Shown here: in pieces, positions 24,901 to 37,026 of the stretch | Layout: each line of letters starts with the position of its first letter | How positions within the stretch are numbered: position 1 is the stretch's first letter | DNA from: Mesostigma viride | Lineage: Eukaryota > Streptophyta > Mesostigmatophyceae > Mesostigmatales > Mesostigmataceae | DNA length: 64,000 bases | Assembly: GCA_009746045.1 (NCBI GenBank) | Contig: RPFO01000643.1 | Coordinates: 699,089 to 763,088, forward strand | Reading direction: 5' to 3' | Position numbers and translations under genes: made by a program | The notes under the pieces: model-generated | The model's database searches: none | What the model was told of the DNA's origin: nothing | What the model saw: the letters and a program-made list of their open reading frames with translations, nothing else

Positions 24901-27900
24901 CACACACGTACATACACTGCGCAAACAAGGGGCAACTGCACACACACGTACACACCATGCACGGAAGGGACGGCTGCACTTACATGTACATCCACCGCGC
25001 AACCACGGGGCGGCTGCACACACACGTACATACACCGCGCACGCAAGGGGCGGCTGCACACACACGTACATACACCGCGCACGCAAGGGGCGGCTGCACA
25101 CACACGTACACACACCTTGCACGCAATTGCCGGCATGCACACACACGTACATCCACCGCGCACGCAAGGGGCAACTGCCCACACATGTACACACACCGCG
25201 CACGCAAGGGCCGGCTGCACACACACGTACATACACCGCGCACGCAAGGGGCAACTGCACACACACGTACACACACCATGCACGCAAGGGCCGGCTGCAC
25301 TCACATGTACACACACCATGCACGCAAGGGCCGGCTGCACACACACTTACACACACAATGCACGCTTGGGGCAACGGCACTCACATGTACATACACCATG
25401 CACGCAAGGGGCGGCTGCACACACATGTACACACACCATGCACGCAAGGAGCGACTTCACGCACAGGTACACACACCATGCACGCAAGGTTCGGCTGCAC
25501 ACACATGTACATCCACCGCGCACGCAAGGGGCGAGTGCAAACACATGTACATACACCGCGCACGCAAGGGCCGGCTGCACTCAATTGTACATACACCGCC
25601 CATGCAAGGGGCGGCTGCACACACACGTACACACACCGCGCACGCAAGGGACGGCTGCACACACACGTACATACACCGCGCACGCAAGGGGCGGCTGCAC
25701 ACACACGTACATACACCATGCACGCAAGGGGCGGCTGCACACACACTTACACTCACCATGCACGCAAGGGGCGGCTGCACACACACGTACACACACCGCG
25801 CACGCAAGGGACGGCTGCACACACACGTACATACACCGCGCACGCAAGGGGCGGCTGCACTTACATGTACACACACCACGCACGCAAGGGGCGGCTGCAC
25901 ACACACGTACATACACCGCCCACGCAAGGACCGGCTCCACTCACATGTACATCCACCGCGCAACCACGGGGCGGCTGCACACACACGTACATACACCGCG
26001 CACGCAAGGGGCGGCTGCACACACACGTACATACACCGCGCACGCAAGGGGCGGCTGCACTCACATGTACGTACACCGCGCACGCAAGGGGCAACTGCCC
26101 GCACATGTACATCCACCGCGCACGCAAGGGGCGCCTGCACCCACATGTACCTACACCATGCACACAAGGACAAGGATGAACACACATGTACATACACCGC
26201 GCACGCAAGGGGCGGCTGCACACACACGTACACACACCATGCACGCAAGGGCCGGCATGCACACACACGTACATCCACCGCGCACGCAAGGGGCAACTGC
26301 ACACACATGTACACACACCGCGCACGCTTGGGGCGGCTGCACTCACATGTACACACACCGCGCACGCAAGGGCCGGCTGCAGACACACTTACACTCACCA
26401 TGCACGCATGGGGCGGCTGCACACACACGTACACACACCGCGCACGCAAGGGACGGCTGCACACACACGTACATACACCGCGCACGCAAGGGGCGGCTGC
26501 ACACACACGTACATACACCATGCACGCAAGGGGCGGCTGCACACACATGTACATCCACCGCGCACGCAAGGGGCAAGTGCACACACACGTACACACACCG
26601 CGCACGCAAGGGGCGGCTGCACACACACGTACACACACCATGCACGCAATTGCCGGCATGCACACACGTACATCCACCGCGCACGCAAGGGGCAACTGCA
26701 CACACATGTACACACACCGCGCACGCTTGGGGCGGCTGCACTCACATGTACATACACTGCGCACGCAAGGGGCTGCTGCACACACACTTACACTCACCGT
26801 GCACGCATGGGGCGGCTGCACACACACGTACACACACCGCGCACGCAAGGGACGGCTGCACACACACGTACATATTACACCGCGCACACAAGGGGCGGCT
26901 GCACTCACATGTACATCCACCGCGCAACCACGGGGCGGCTGCACACTCACGTACATACACCGCGCACGCAAGGGGCTGCTGCACACACACTTACACACAC
27001 AATGCACGCTTGGGGCGACGGCACTCACATGTACATACACCGCGCATGCAAGGGGTGGCTGCACACACACGTACATACACCGCGCACGCAAGGGGCGGCT
27101 GCACACACACATACATACACCATGCACGCCAGGGGCGGCTGCACACATACGTACCTACACCGCGCACGCAAGGGGCTGCTGCACACACACTTACACACAC
27201 CATGCACGCTTGGGGCGGCTGCACACACACGTACCTACACCGCGCACGCAAGGGGCGGCTGCACACACACGTACATACACCGCGCATGCAAGGGGTGGCT
27301 GCACACACACGTACATCCACCGCGCACGCAAGGGGCGGCTGCACACACACATACATACACCATGCACGCCAGGGGCGGCTGCACACATACGTACCTACAC
27401 CGCGCCCGCAAGGGGCGGCTGCACACACACTTACACACACCATGCACGCAAGGGCCGGCATGCACACACACTGGCATACACCGCGCACGCAAGGGGCGGC
27501 TGCACACACGTACACACACCATGCACGCTTGGGGCGGCTGCACACACACGTACCTACACCGCGCACGCAAGGGGGGCTGCACACACACGTACACACACCG
27601 CGCACGCAAGGGGCGGCTGCACTCACATGTACACCCACCATGCACGCAAGGGGCGGCTGCACACACACGTACATACACCGCGCACGCAAGGGGCAACTGC
27701 CCACACCTGGACATACACTGCGCACGCAAGGGCCGGCTGCATTAACACGTACATACACCGCGCACGCAAGGGGCGGCTGCACACATACGTACCTACACCG
27801 CGCACGCAAGGGGCTGCTGCACACACACTTACACACACCATGCACGCAAGGGCCGGCATGCACACACTGTCACTGGCATACACCGCGCACGCAAGGGGCG

Positions 27901-28951
27901 GCTGCACACACGTACACACACCATGCACGCTTGGGGCGGCTGCACAGACACGTACCTACACCGCGCACGCAAGGGGCAACTGCACACACATGTACACACA
28001 CCGCGCACGCAAGGGCCGGCTGCACACACACGTACATACACCGCGCACGCAAGGGGCAACTGCCCGCACATGTACATCCACCGCGCACGCAAGGGGCGGC
28101 TGCACCCACATGTACATACACCATGCACGCAAGGACAAGGATGAACACACATCTACACACACCATGCACGCAAGGGCCGGCTGCACACACACGTACATAC
28201 ACCATGCACGCAAGGGCCGGCATGCACACACACGTACATACACTGCGCACGCAAGGGGCAACTGCACACACACGTACACACACCATGCACGGAAGGGACG
28301 GCTGGACTCACATGTACATCCACCGCGCAACCACGGGGCGGCTGCACACACACGTACATACACCGCGCACGCAAGGGGCGGCTGCACTCACATGTACATA
28401 CACCGCGCACGCAAGGGGCAACTGCCCGCACATGTACATCCACCGCGCACGCAAGGGGCGGCTGCACACACACGTACATCCACTGCGCACGCACGGGGCG
28501 ACTGCACACACATGTACATAAACCATGCACGCAAGGGGCAGCTGCACACACATGTACATCCACCGCGCACGCAAGGGGCGAGTGCAAACACATGTACATA
28601 CACCGCGCACACAAGGGGCAACTGCCCACACATGTACATCCACCGCGCACGGAAGGGCCGGCTGCACTCACACGTACATACACTGCGCATGCAAGGGGCG
28701 CCTGCACACACACGTACACACACCATGCACGCAAGGGCCGGCATGCACACACACGTACATACACTGCGCACGCACGGGGCGACTGCCCACACATGTACAT
28801 CCACCGCGCACGGAAGGGCCGGCTGCACTCACACGTACATACACTGCGCATGCAAGGGGCGCCTGCACACACACGTACACACACCATGCACGCAAGGGCC
28901 GGCATGCACACACACGTACATACACTGCGCACGCACGGGGCGACTGCACAC
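18984..28951. repeat. 40-bp satellite array, segment 3
   Basis: Resumes exactly where the unit was broken at 14304, with the marker GGCGAGTGCAAAAACATG. The order of marker variants is reshuffled relative to segment 2. Local duplications include a 360-bp (9-unit) block at about 22261-22620 and 22621-22980, and a ~160-bp block at about 28628-28788 and 28789-28948. Stop-free frames exceeding 1,700 codons arise here from composition alone. Confidence 0.95.
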
Positions 28952-29764
28952 TGTTAAAAATTGAAGGTGGAGGAGGAAAGATCTTTTTGACCCCTTGTTA
29001 CCCAATGTGATGACAGCCACAAAATATTGCTTGGTTGATTAAATATATTACTTTGGGGTTGGTCTCCAACAAGGAGGTAGGCCTCAACTAGAGGTCAATC
29101 CCATCCAACAAGGATGGGCTTGGGCAAACAATGCCACTACACAATCTCAACAAGAGACTGTTGCATACTCAACAAGAGCATGGCTTTAGGCTACCAACAA
29201 GGCAGCCATACCCAACTAGGGCTTACCCATACACATGGGGACCAACAAGGTAAATTTCTCGTGTACCATGAGTCACTTATTATGTGGAAGGGACAAAGTC
29301 CTTCAGTGGCGGCTACACTGTTTGCTACCGTTGATCCATTACAAATCTGACGGTACGAAATTGAGCAAACTTTTCACCACAAGTGACGGTGACCAACATT
29401 AGTTGGCACGACGTTATGGCATGCGGGGACTAGGCCACAGCGCCTCCTAGGCAGCGCCAGAAACGTACAATAGTTCACTATAGAAATTCATGCAACCACT
29501 AGCATGTCCATAAATGATATGCGTATATAGTGCCGAGGTACAGGATTAACTTGTATACTCACTCAACTGTTTTCAATAAGAAAACTAGCGCCGTAAAGGA
29601 CACGGCAAGCACTACCTAGCCCTCACAATCTTGGCCAGAAATACGGTGGGCGGAAGCGATTATTAAGGACGCATTCCTAATTATTCCCCCGTTTACAGAA
29701 AGTTGGCCACAACATTACATGGGCTAGCAAACGGGCACAACCAGGATTATCTAAAATCCTGACA
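28952..29764 (+). mobile_element. Solo LTR (813 bp) with 5-bp target duplication
   Basis: Starts TGTTAAAAATTG and ends AAATCCTGACA; CACAC flanks it at 28947-28951 and 29765-29769, and joining the flanks restores a normal satellite unit. No interior or second LTR is present, as expected after LTR-LTR recombination. The body contains many CAACAAGG/CAACAAGAG phrases between 29065 and 29250 and no credible gene. Its first ~40 nt match, inverted, the first bases of the window. Confidence 0.75.
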
Positions 29765-30880
29765 CACACACATGTACATACACCATGCACGCAAGGGGCG
29801 GCTGCACACACATGTACATACACCGCGCACGCAAGGGGCGAGTGCAAACACATGTACATACACCGCGCACGCAAGGGGCAACTGCCTGCACATGTACATC
29901 CACCGCGCACGCAAGGGGCGGCTGCACACACATGTACACACACCATGCACGCAAGGACAAGGATGCACACACATGTACACACACCATGCACGCAAGGGGC
30001 GGCTGCACACACACGTACATACACCGCGCACGCAAGGGGCGGCTGCACACACATGTACATACACCATGCACGGAAGGACAAGGATGCACACACATGTACA
30101 CACACCATGCACGCAAGGGGCGGCTGCACACACACGTACATACACAATGCACGGTTGGGGCGACGGCACTCACATGTACATACACCATGCACGCAAGGAC
30201 AAGGATGCACACACATGTACATACACCGCGCACGCAAGGGGCGGCTGCACACACACGTACATACACCGCGCACGCAAGGGGCGAGTGCGCACACACGTAC
30301 ATACACCGCGCACGCAAGGGGCGAGTGCGCACACACGTACATCCACCGCGCACGCAAGGGGCGGCTGCACACACACGTACATACACCGCGCACGGAAGGG
30401 GAGAGTGCAAACACATGTACATACACCATGCACGCAAGGGGCGGCTGCCCACACACGTACATACACAATGCACGGTTGGGGCGACGGCACTCACATGTAC
30501 ATACACCATGCACGCAAGGACAAGGATGCACACACATGTACATACACCGCGCACGCAAGGGGCGGCTGCACACACACGTACATACACCATGCACGCAAGG
30601 GGCGGCTGCACACACGTACATCCACCGCGGACGCAAGGGGCGGCTGCACACACACGTACATACACCGCGCACGCAAGGGGCGAGTGCAAACACATGTACA
30701 TACACCGCGCACGCAAGGGGCGGCTGCACACACACGTACACACACCATGCACGCAAGGGTCGGCATGCACACACACGTACATACACCGCGCACGCAAGGG
30801 GCGGCTGCACAGAAACGTACACACACCGCGCACGCAAGGGCCGGCTGCACACACATGTACATACACCTTGCACGTACAAC
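29765..30880. repeat. 40-bp satellite array, segment 4
   Basis: Last ~28 units, same orientation, with frequent AAGGACAAGGATGCACAC and TGCACGGTTGGGGCGACGG variants. It degenerates into CA-rich simple sequence near 30880. Confidence 0.95.
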
Positions 30881-31045
30881 ACACAACACACACACACAAC
30901 AAAAAATTATATACACACACACACGCACACGCACACGCACACGCACACGCACACGCACACGCACACGCACACGCACACGCACACGCACACGCACAACACA
31001 CACAACACACACAACACACACACGCACACGTGAACAACACACACA
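30881..31045. repeat. CA-rich microsatellite, mainly (CACACG)n
   Basis: About 13 perfect CACACG hexamers at about 30918-30995, flanked by (CA)n and CAACACACA variants. It forms the right-hand border of the satellite. Confidence 0.9.
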
Positions 31046-31160
31046 CACAACAATTATAATATTAGTGTAGTATATCAAACAAAATAGTAATAAAGTATTT
31101 GCAAGCGTACTTCGTGTGAATTATGTGTAGACGAGAATAGAAGCTAAACAAAACTCTAAT

Positions 31161-31228
31161 GGAGAAAGAGGGATTCGAACCCTTGGGAAAGTTACCCCAT
31201 ACATAGCATTCCACTCGGACATTTCTCC
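31161..31228 (-). pseudogene. Truncated plastid-type tRNA-Ser
   Basis: On the minus strand it starts GGAGAAATGTCCGAGTGG and ends GGGTTCGAATCCCTCTTTCTCC across the T-arm and acceptor. GGAGAAA pairs with TTTCTCC, and the T-arm AGGGTTCGAATCCCT is intact. The long variable arm (GGGGTAACTTTCCC) indicates a class II tRNA, and the D-arm CCGAGTGG is typical of tRNA-Ser. At 68 nt it lacks roughly 18-20 nt, including the 5' half of the anticodon arm, so it should not function. The surrounding AT-rich DNA (31046-31263) may be an organelle-derived insertion. Confidence 0.65.
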
Positions 31229-31263
31229 GAAAAAAAGGTCACGTAAGCTTTAAGGGTGGAGAG

Positions 31264-33008
31264 TTAACCCGTGTTTTTTTAATTAGAACGCGATATATCG
31301 CGTTGTAAGCTTTTTTTAGAACGCGTATAGCACCTAAGGAAAATTTTTTTTCATGGTCATGTATATACTTTCCTGAAAGCCCATAAATCAAAGGATTTTT
31401 TGAGCTACTCAGACCTACAAACTGCTTATTCATTAGAGAGATACACTGGTTTGAATACAGGGGGGTCTGACCATGACCGCGATTTCTTGACCCTAGGTCA
31501 CAAGTCATGCGCTTATTCACAAATGGTTCATGAAAAAAATCTGGCTTCTTGCACGAGCTATGGGCAACATATGCAGGCTCTGTGAAACAAAACTCAGGCC
31601 CATTGGGCCACTGGAGCTATTTTTCATTAGCATCACAATTACAACGCAGTACAACGCAGTGGGAAACATGAGAGCCCTTGACAACATTACGCAACGACCC
31701 GAGCCCCATAAACGGGGCCATAGTGAGCTTGGAGGGTCAAAACGTTGAACATAGGCGTTGTATAAGTTATACAGCATCAAACATGCATCAAACATCATGA
31801 CTGGATGACCTAATATGACTGAATCAGGCAGCCATAGCCAAAGCATCATCCACTCTCACAACGTGTTGAGCACATGCCTCGTGGGAATGGAGGTGCTGGG
31901 TTTTCATTCCATAACGCGTGCAATACTGAAAGAAAGAGGCACGTGTAATGCAAGGCTTGGATAGGTTGAGTGATCCATGAGCTTACATGCAGGCAAAGAT
32001 GACGCTGGAATGCATGCTAGCAAATGGTGGCAAGATGCTAACAACACATGATTATACACCATGATTATGGGCACCCAGCTGATCTTCTTGCACAATCAAC
32101 GCAGTATAAACCATCAACATCCAATCCTCACGATATATGCACGGCTTGACGACGTATACAGCACCTAAATACTGCACAACTGCAACCTGCTATGGCTGAC
32201 ATGCAAGCAACGTCGAGTAGGATGGCGGTCTTAGAGAGGCTGGGCAGAGGTCGGTAGAAATAAGTGGAAAACTGGCAGAAACTAGGTAGAAACACGATAT
32301 ACTTACGCCTGCAAGCACTATTGAGCCGGTGGCAGAGGCCATTTCCAGGAAAATACAGCATACCGTAGCAATAGCCACGGTCACGCCTTACGCTATTTGC
32401 AGGCACCATCATGCCCGGAGCTACCCAATAAAAGTCTGCACAAATCTCGGTTTAGCCGAGAGTCCGGGCGTTCGGAATGAATAAACATGTGTTAAGAAGT
32501 CGAAACACCATGGAAATACCAAGCATGGTGCCGCAGCAGACCCGAGTCTTGACGTAATAATATGTATGCCGGTTTCCAGGGTTTCCGCATGAAAGTTGGG
32601 TGAGAAACTGGAAAAAACTACGTTTTCTTTGCCCCAGTACCTCAACAAACTCGTAGAAACCTAATTATCAACCTTTGAACGCATCATCATGGTCGTGCTA
32701 CCCAACAGCCACTGAAATTCGCGCGAAAACTGGCGAGATCTACCTGCCGCCATCGCCGTCGTCTTCACCTTCGTCCCGCGAAAATGCCTGATTTCAGTGG
32801 TACATATTTGTTTGCAGCTGTCACAAAAAAAATACCAAAAATACCAGGATTTTTTCTTGAATTCTATGAGATGTTTCTGACCTGTCTTGAAAGTTTCAGA
32901 CCAAAAATCGCATGTTTAATAGGTTTGCCACGTGTCAGATTACAACGCGATACATCGCGTTCTAACCCTACAACGCGATGTATCGCGTTGTAAAAAAACA
33001 CGGGTTAA
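31264..33008. mobile_element. piggyBac-like non-autonomous element with TTAA target sites
   Basis: TTAA at 31264-31267 and 33005-33008 flanks a 1737-bp segment whose ends are inverted copies of CCCGTGTTTTTTT. Subterminal palindromes ACAACGCGATGTATCGCG and relatives occur once near the left end (31286-31307) and twice near the right (32942-32992). TTAA duplication plus termini beginning CCC is the hallmark of the piggyBac superfamily. Frames inside are short and show no transposase, so it would depend on an autonomous partner. Confidence 0.7.
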
Positions 33009-33390
33009 GGGTGTAGGTTGTAGGATGTATGGTGTAGGGTGTAGGGTGTCTTGAGCTTTCTTTTTTGAGATCAATGGAGTCCCCTTCCATGATCATGTGC
33101 GTGAGCTGGTTATGATTTTCATCTATGGCGTGTGTGGCCACATCGTGTATTTACAACAACTTTCTAGCCATGGATAACTAGGTAACCATAAATTGGTTAC
33201 CATGATAACTAGGTAAAAACGTGTTGGTTTCAGAATACATGTGATCGCTGCATTGTCATCTACAATGTACAAATCAATTACGGATTTCGGGGCTACGGAT
33301 TTCGGGGCTAAGTTTTTGTGGGTAGAGATTGGCAAGGGTGTTTTTATCTTGCCACTTGGTCACTTGGTGTGCATTACGTCTGTTCTTGCG
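33009..33390. other. No gene recognised; short GGTGTAGG-type repeats
   Basis: Begins with several GTGTAGG/GTGTAGGGT repeats (33009-33050), then AT-rich sequence with a duplicated GATTTCGGGGCTA near 33283 and 33299. Nothing coding is supported. Confidence 0.5.
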
Positions 33391-33524
33391 TTGGAGTCAA
33401 AAAACTGTCCGTGTGTGGTGGTGGACTTTTCCTCACGGGCAGTCGCCATATGTCATACAAGCACTTGTTCGGCGTACCACTAGCTCATGTATGTCACCAT
33501 TGTAATTTTGCGTTGTAACAGCAT
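33391..33524. repeat. 134-bp direct repeat, copy 1
   Basis: Begins TTGGAGTCAAAAAACTG and ends GTTGTAACAGCAT; nearly identical to 34028-34161. Confidence 0.85.
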
Positions 33525-34017
33525 CACTACAATACGGTTCGTAGGAGACGCGAAATGAGTGAGAATGTTACCCGAGCGGTAACGAGGATTCGCACCGTTG
33601 ATTTTAACATATGTTTCTTTTTTTGCGCCATTTGGCGAGCATCGACTGGAGCCTGAACCTAGCGGGGGGAATCGTGCGGGGGAATCTTGCGGGGGAATCT
33701 TGCGGGGAAAAATTCCGAACGTGAATTTAGCGAAGTCCTACTACATTTTGCTTGGGTACACGGTACTACAGTTTCGTCACTGAAAATTTTCTGTAGTTGC
33801 GTTGATGTTTCGTACGTTCCGCTGAAATTTTCGTGTTCAGTTCCCAGATCACAATTTGATCCGGGCGCAAAATGATTGGCTGTACGGTACGAACCAAAAA
33901 CGAAATTTTAGTATCTAAGTTCCGCAGCGCTTGCTGAATTTGCCCCGGAAGCCCGGGGGCACTTTCCCCGCTGAAAAAGGTGTCCGCGGAAGCGTATTGT
34001 TTATTATTTTCTCGGAG

Positions 34018-34031
34018 CCAACGGCCGTTGG
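34018..34031. repeat. CCAACGGCCGTTGG palindrome, copy 1
   Basis: Perfect 14-bp palindrome in the context TCTCGGAG-(palindrome)-ACTC. Related copies lie at 34171, 34430, 34691 and 35741. Confidence 0.85.
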
Positions 34032-34161
34032 ACTCAAAAAACTGACCGTGTGTGGTGGTGGACTTTTCCTCACGGGCAGTCGCCATATGTCATACAAGCA
34101 CTTGTTCGGCGTACCACTAGCTCGTGGATGTCACCATTGTAATTTTGAGTTGTAACAGCAT
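34028..34161. repeat. 134-bp direct repeat, copy 2
   Basis: Matches 33391-33524 with a few substitutions. Its first bases are the end of the CCAACGGCCGTTGG palindrome at 34018-34031, and another such palindrome follows at 34171, so this copy sits between two palindromes. Confidence 0.85.
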
Positions 34162-34170
34162 TTCTCGGAG

Positions 34171-34184
34171 CCAACGGCCGTTGG
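34171..34184. repeat. CCAACGGCCGTTGG palindrome, copy 2
   Basis: Same core; with its flanks CGGAG and ACTCCG it extends into a longer imperfect palindrome. Confidence 0.85.
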
Positions 34185-34429
34185 ACTCCGAAAAACTGAT
34201 AGCCTTGTCTGAAGGTGTGTGCGTGAGATGGCACATGTGCATCGTCGGGGGGAGTTTTCTCAAGAGCCACATGTGGTAGTGTAAGGTGGGCATGCTTAGT
34301 GCGTACGGGTGGGAGGGACAAGAGGTGCAGAAGTTGACGGCTTTTGACCTTGGGAAATGACAAGGCACACATAAGACAACAAAGTGATAATTTTAATGTC
34401 TTTACGGGTGTACTGTCAATTTCTCCGAG

Positions 34430-34443
34430 CCAACGGCCGTTGG
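34430..34443. repeat. CCAACGGCCGTTGG palindrome, copy 3
   Basis: Same core, preceded by TCTCCGAG and followed by ACTC. Confidence 0.85.
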
Positions 34444-34690
34444 ACTCTCGAAACTCTCATAACCCTGTCTACAATGTGTGTGCGTGCGATGGCACTTGTG
34501 CCATGTGCCGGGGGGGGGTGAGAAATCTGTCGTTCATTAATTTGTGCCTCGTCGGGGTGGGCATGCATGAATTTGTGCCTCGTCGGGGTGGACATGCATG
34601 AAAGCATTTTCATTGGTACTCGGGGTTTAATATTTTTGTCTTGCTGTTGAAACGTCGACGTGCTCTTCTCCTGCTCTTTTTTTTTCCTAC

Positions 34691-34704
34691 TCAACGGCCG
34701 TTGG
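34691..34704. repeat. Palindrome copy 4 (TCAACGGCCGTTGG)
   Basis: One mismatch at the first base relative to copies 1-3. Confidence 0.7.
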
Positions 34705-34979
34705 TGCTTTCAAACTTGCCCAGCGTTATGACTAGGATGCCCTTCTTTACTGCTAGCCACCGCCCCTTGTGTACAATGCTAGAATTAGGCCGGGGTAATG
34801 GTCCACCGCGTCCCCAGTGCAAGGTTCGTGAATGCGCTGGTTCGTAAAAAATTCGGCACTTGGAGGGTTCGAACACCTGACCCCACTTTCGTTATTTCAA
34901 CATGCCCTGAACGAAAAAGCTGCGTAAAGGATACGTTAACCGTCCCCTGTTATTCTTGATTATATTATTGCGATATCAT

Positions 34980-36200
34980 GGACGTACACACGCGGTTGGT
35001 GGTCCGTACTTGCCAACTGCACTTGCAAACTGACTGACTGACTGCCTCCGTTACGCACTTGCGTGTGTTTCCGTACTTGCCAACTGAACTTGCAAACTGA
35101 CTGAATGACTGCCTCCGTTACGACTAACAAGTGAACGACGAGTGAGCTACTAAAGTTTTGTTCAGTTCATTGTGTCTCTATGTACATAGCCGTTTATTCA
35201 AAACCGTTGCGTGGATACCTTGATTCTGGGTTCGCTGATACTTGTTTCCCATTTTAAATCTCCCGTCCATAATTGGATACATGTAATGTAGGAGGATACC
35301 CACTTGCCCGAAATCCGCGTAACGGGTGATTAGTACTGCTGTAAGCGGAACCACAGACAAATCTGTCTAACGGGCTAACATTATTGTCCTTCATGTACTG
35401 GTTTTTGCACGCAGGACGCCATTCGCAACACCGCCTGACGGAGTCGGATGGACCGGACGTGCGTGAGGCTGCTGTTCACAGTCGTGAAGTTGGCAGACAT
35501 TAATATCAACACGGTCACGAGAATTCGTCCAGAGAATAATTGATGCTTGTGACGTGCTCGACGGCTGCGATGACCGAGATGATGCGTGTAGTGCACAGCG
35601 TCCGAGACGTCGCGACACCCGTGGCTGTCCTGTTGATGCGAACGCACGGTGACGAGACGGAGCCCATTATATAGGTGGATTACAAGTTAGAACGGCCCTC
35701 GCGGTTGCACTGTTTAATCGCGAACGTGGATTTTGCGGAGCCGACGGCCGTTGGGGATTGGAAATCTGATGATATCGGGGCTGCGCACGACATCGAGGAA
35801 CTGGGGATCGACGTAGGTCTACAGGCTCACTTGTCCGTCAACATGTATGGCCTCGCTTGACTGTCATCATCTTGACATGTACATAACTAGTTCATATACC
35901 ATGCATTTGACACTGCCTGCACGTGGATTTTCCAGACATACATTGAGGGTAATTATAACTCGAAAGCACTACGTACGATTGAGACGTCCGGTCGTAGAGC
36001 AGATGCACTGGAGCTTTCTGATCTTCCAATTGATGGGTCTGTAATTATGTAAGATATTCAGATATCGCGATGACTCGAGCATCGATGCATGGAATGTAAT
36101 AATGTATTTCATTCAATTATACATCCAATTTAACTCCGCAATTGAGGGGCACACATGTCCATCAGCCCGAGACAACATTTCCCAAGTAATTTTCGATTAG
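34980..36200. other. No gene recognised
   Basis: Contains a short direct duplication (CCGTACTTGCCAACTG with following ACTGACTG at about 35006 and 35072). No frame with family features, splice-consistent exons or RNA gene was found. Confidence 0.45.
35741..35754. repeat. Palindrome copy 5 (CCGACGGCCGTTGG)
   Basis: One internal mismatch; preceded by GCGGAG as in the other copies. Confidence 0.7.
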
Positions 36201-36207
36201 TGATTTA

Positions 36208-37026
36208 GTGTGGGCCTTCCCAGCTGCACGTCCTGTTTCATGGGACATGGGCTACGCTTTTGGAATTGTGCTACCAACTCAAGAGTCGGGAGGGCCGCGG
36301 CCTTCGCCTGCCGTCAGGTGGCAGCGTGACCGGTTTGGCTGCAAAGCTGCACAGCCTCTCCCGTCCCCATTTGCAACAAATGCCCTTTGCTCCCTCCTCG
36401 GACGCTCCGACGCCCAGATTTTTTCTCCCACCGCTGTGACCGACAGCATCCGTGACCTCCTTAGGGACGCCGTCGAGTGCTCAGCACGTGACCACGGCCT
36501 CGCTGCAGATGTGGCAGCGATGGGCAGCACGCTGGCTGCTGAGATCCCTCACCTTTCCACCACCGTCACCTCCACCTCCACTCTCCTCGCCTCCACCTCC
36601 ACCGCCGACATCAAGACCCAGATCCACGACCACGCCATCGCCATCGAGTGCCTGCAAAACACCGCAGGCCTCACCGCCCAGGCGGTAAAGGACATTGCCG
36701 CCAAGCGAGCCCCCGCTGGCCCAGCCGTTGATGCTCCCCCCCAGCCCTGGGCGGACATGCTGAAGCACCACACCACCTCCACCACCTCAACCATCGCGGC
36801 ACAGCTCAAGCATGCAACACATGCACGCTCGACCTCCGCGAGGAGACCTCACCAAGCGCAGGGCTCCACAATGTCATCGTCAAGCACTTCGACCAGCCGG
36901 CAGGTGAGACCTCGAAGACCACATCTTCTCATGGCGTTTAAGCGCGACATTCTTGCCCCCATGCAACTCACTAGTGAGATGCAGATGTCGGCTGTCCGCC
37001 TTCCCGGCCGCGCGCGGGGTAATTAA
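36208..37026 (+). pseudogene. Retroelement-like coding fragment, copy 1
   Basis: A 272-codon frame. From about residue 70 it reads like a coiled-coil, Thr/Ser-rich first-ORF protein (SIRDLLRDAVECSARDHG, then LAADVAAMGSTLAAEIPHL, then HDHAIAIECLQNTAGLTAQ). The same coding block recurs inverted at 38688-39590. Just downstream (37066-37320) is a segment with TLDDDLTLAQQQ; a comparable TLDDD/QQQQ segment occurs near 55530. These tails resemble ORF1-type proteins of algal non-LTR elements, which is an inference without a search. No reverse transcriptase is adjacent. Confidence 0.4.

Noticed and set aside
2148-30880. Very long open frames (up to ~1,755 codons) with 40-residue His/Thr/Arg repeats on plus, Cys/Val repeats on minus
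   Set aside because: All six frames are open at once because the 40-bp unit rarely contains a stop and shifts phase each unit. No start context, splice signal or non-repeat domain supports a protein.
2205-30880. CRISPR-like array
   Set aside because: There are no distinct spacers between conserved repeats; variation is distributed within each 40-bp unit, and the context is eukaryotic.
34855-34900. Second tRNA-like B-box (GGGTTCGAACACCTGACC)
   Set aside because: Only one short motif; no acceptor or anticodon pairing could be drawn around it.
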